From Nostoc sp. KVJ3 (GTDB taxonomy: Bacteria > Cyanobacteriota > Cyanobacteriia > Cyanobacteriales > Nostocaceae), in assembly GCF_026127265.1 (NCBI RefSeq), contig NZ_WWFG01000001.1:2891501-2955500 (forward strand): a stretch of DNA of 64,000 nucleotides, in the 5' to 3' direction. How positions within the stretch are numbered: position 1 is the first letter of the stretch; each line of letters begins with the position of its first letter. Positions 63,848 to 64,000 of this stretch are shown in pieces. Below the pieces are notes generated by a model, which searched no databases, was not told the origin of the DNA, and was given only the letters and a program-made list of their open reading frames with translations. Made by a program: the position numbers and the translations under genes.

Positions 63848-64000
63848 GCTCAATTATCCCTTAGTGTCTTTGATTAAAAAGTTACAGGCAATTTGATACA
63901 ACCTAGCAGCTAATTGCTAAATTGCCTAATGGGAAACCTACGAGTTATTGTTGTTGTGAGGCTTTTTCCCGTAAATAAATATACTTAATAAAAAGCAATT
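63848..64000. other. Upstream region of gmd-fcl
   Basis: The sequence left to the window edge is AT-rich and likely holds the gmd promoter. An inverted repeat AGGCAATTT (63886-63894)/AAATTGCCT (63919-63927) with a 24-base spacer could be a regulator site. No gene is seen. Confidence 0.45.

Noticed and set aside
1..64000. tRNA, rRNA and riboswitch genes
   Set aside because: No cloverleaf-like sequence, rRNA segment or recognised riboswitch consensus was found by eye; a covariance search could still find a divergent one.

Overview
The window looks like chromosome of a filamentous, Nostoc/Anabaena-type cyanobacterium. It carries photosynthesis and thylakoid genes (psbY, the ndhH subunit of the NDH-1 complex), a HU gene and a pilMNOQ cluster of cyanobacterial type. 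Copies of the HIP1 palindrome (GCGATCGC) are scattered through genes and spacers. There are many 7-base tandem repeats (TTAGGAG, ATTTTAG, CCCCTGC, CCCAATT types) and small inverted-repeat elements. I see no rRNA, tRNA or CRISPR array.

Layout. 1-9 kb: partial SAM methyltransferase, FAD oxidoreductase, small cyanobacterial protein, then on the minus strand amidase and an antitoxin-toxin-fmt run, a membrane repeat protein and map. 9-18 kb: cupredoxin, double M16 protease, VOC protein, gamma-carbonic-anhydrase-like protein, psbY, folC, sugar-binding lipoprotein. 18-24.6 kb: pilM-pilN-pilO-pilQ, then 1.1 kb of repeats. 24.6-29 kb: HU, CobC/CobD-like aminotransferase, flavoprotein, ndhH. 29-37 kb: M48 peptidase, rsmH with a duplicated 3' end, decayed DUF6887/6888-type pair, ExbB/TolQ protein, CblD-like protein, divergent LysR/methyltransferase pair. 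37-46 kb: penicillin-acylase family enzyme, TrmJ-like methylase, class A beta-lactamase-like enzyme, polyamine-type binding protein. 46-53 kb: di-haem cytochrome with a poly-A frameshift at its start, PEP-CTERM protein, CobT-like gene broken by a repeat, DUF2232 membrane protein, Crp/Fnr regulator. 53-64 kb: 1363-residue Hsp70/actin-like protein, sugar transferase, ABC sugar permease, gmd-fcl, 5-formyl-THF cyclo-ligase and catalase-like protein.

Links between genes. fmt and map act at the two ends of N-terminal methionine processing; fmt, folC and 5-formyl-THF cyclo-ligase share folate one-carbon metabolism. The CobC/CobD-like, CobT-like and CblD-like genes all point to cobamide metabolism but are not clustered. 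gmd and fcl make GDP-L-fucose for surface glycans, and a lipid-linked sugar transferase lies about 4 kb away.

The most unusual feature is how strongly small repeats have reshaped genes. At least two inverted-repeat elements share ends and are flanked by 11-bp direct repeats; another with different ends also has an 11-bp duplication. Repeats sit inside the M16 protease and CobC-like genes without breaking them, have obscured the start of folC, and have split the CobT-like gene. A type II toxin-antitoxin pair with a palindromic putative operator sits directly upstream of fmt, apparently in one transcription unit. The rsmH 3' end, including its C-terminal codons, is repeated about 0.7 kb downstream. 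No wholly new system could be proven from sequence alone; the best candidates are listed as findings.
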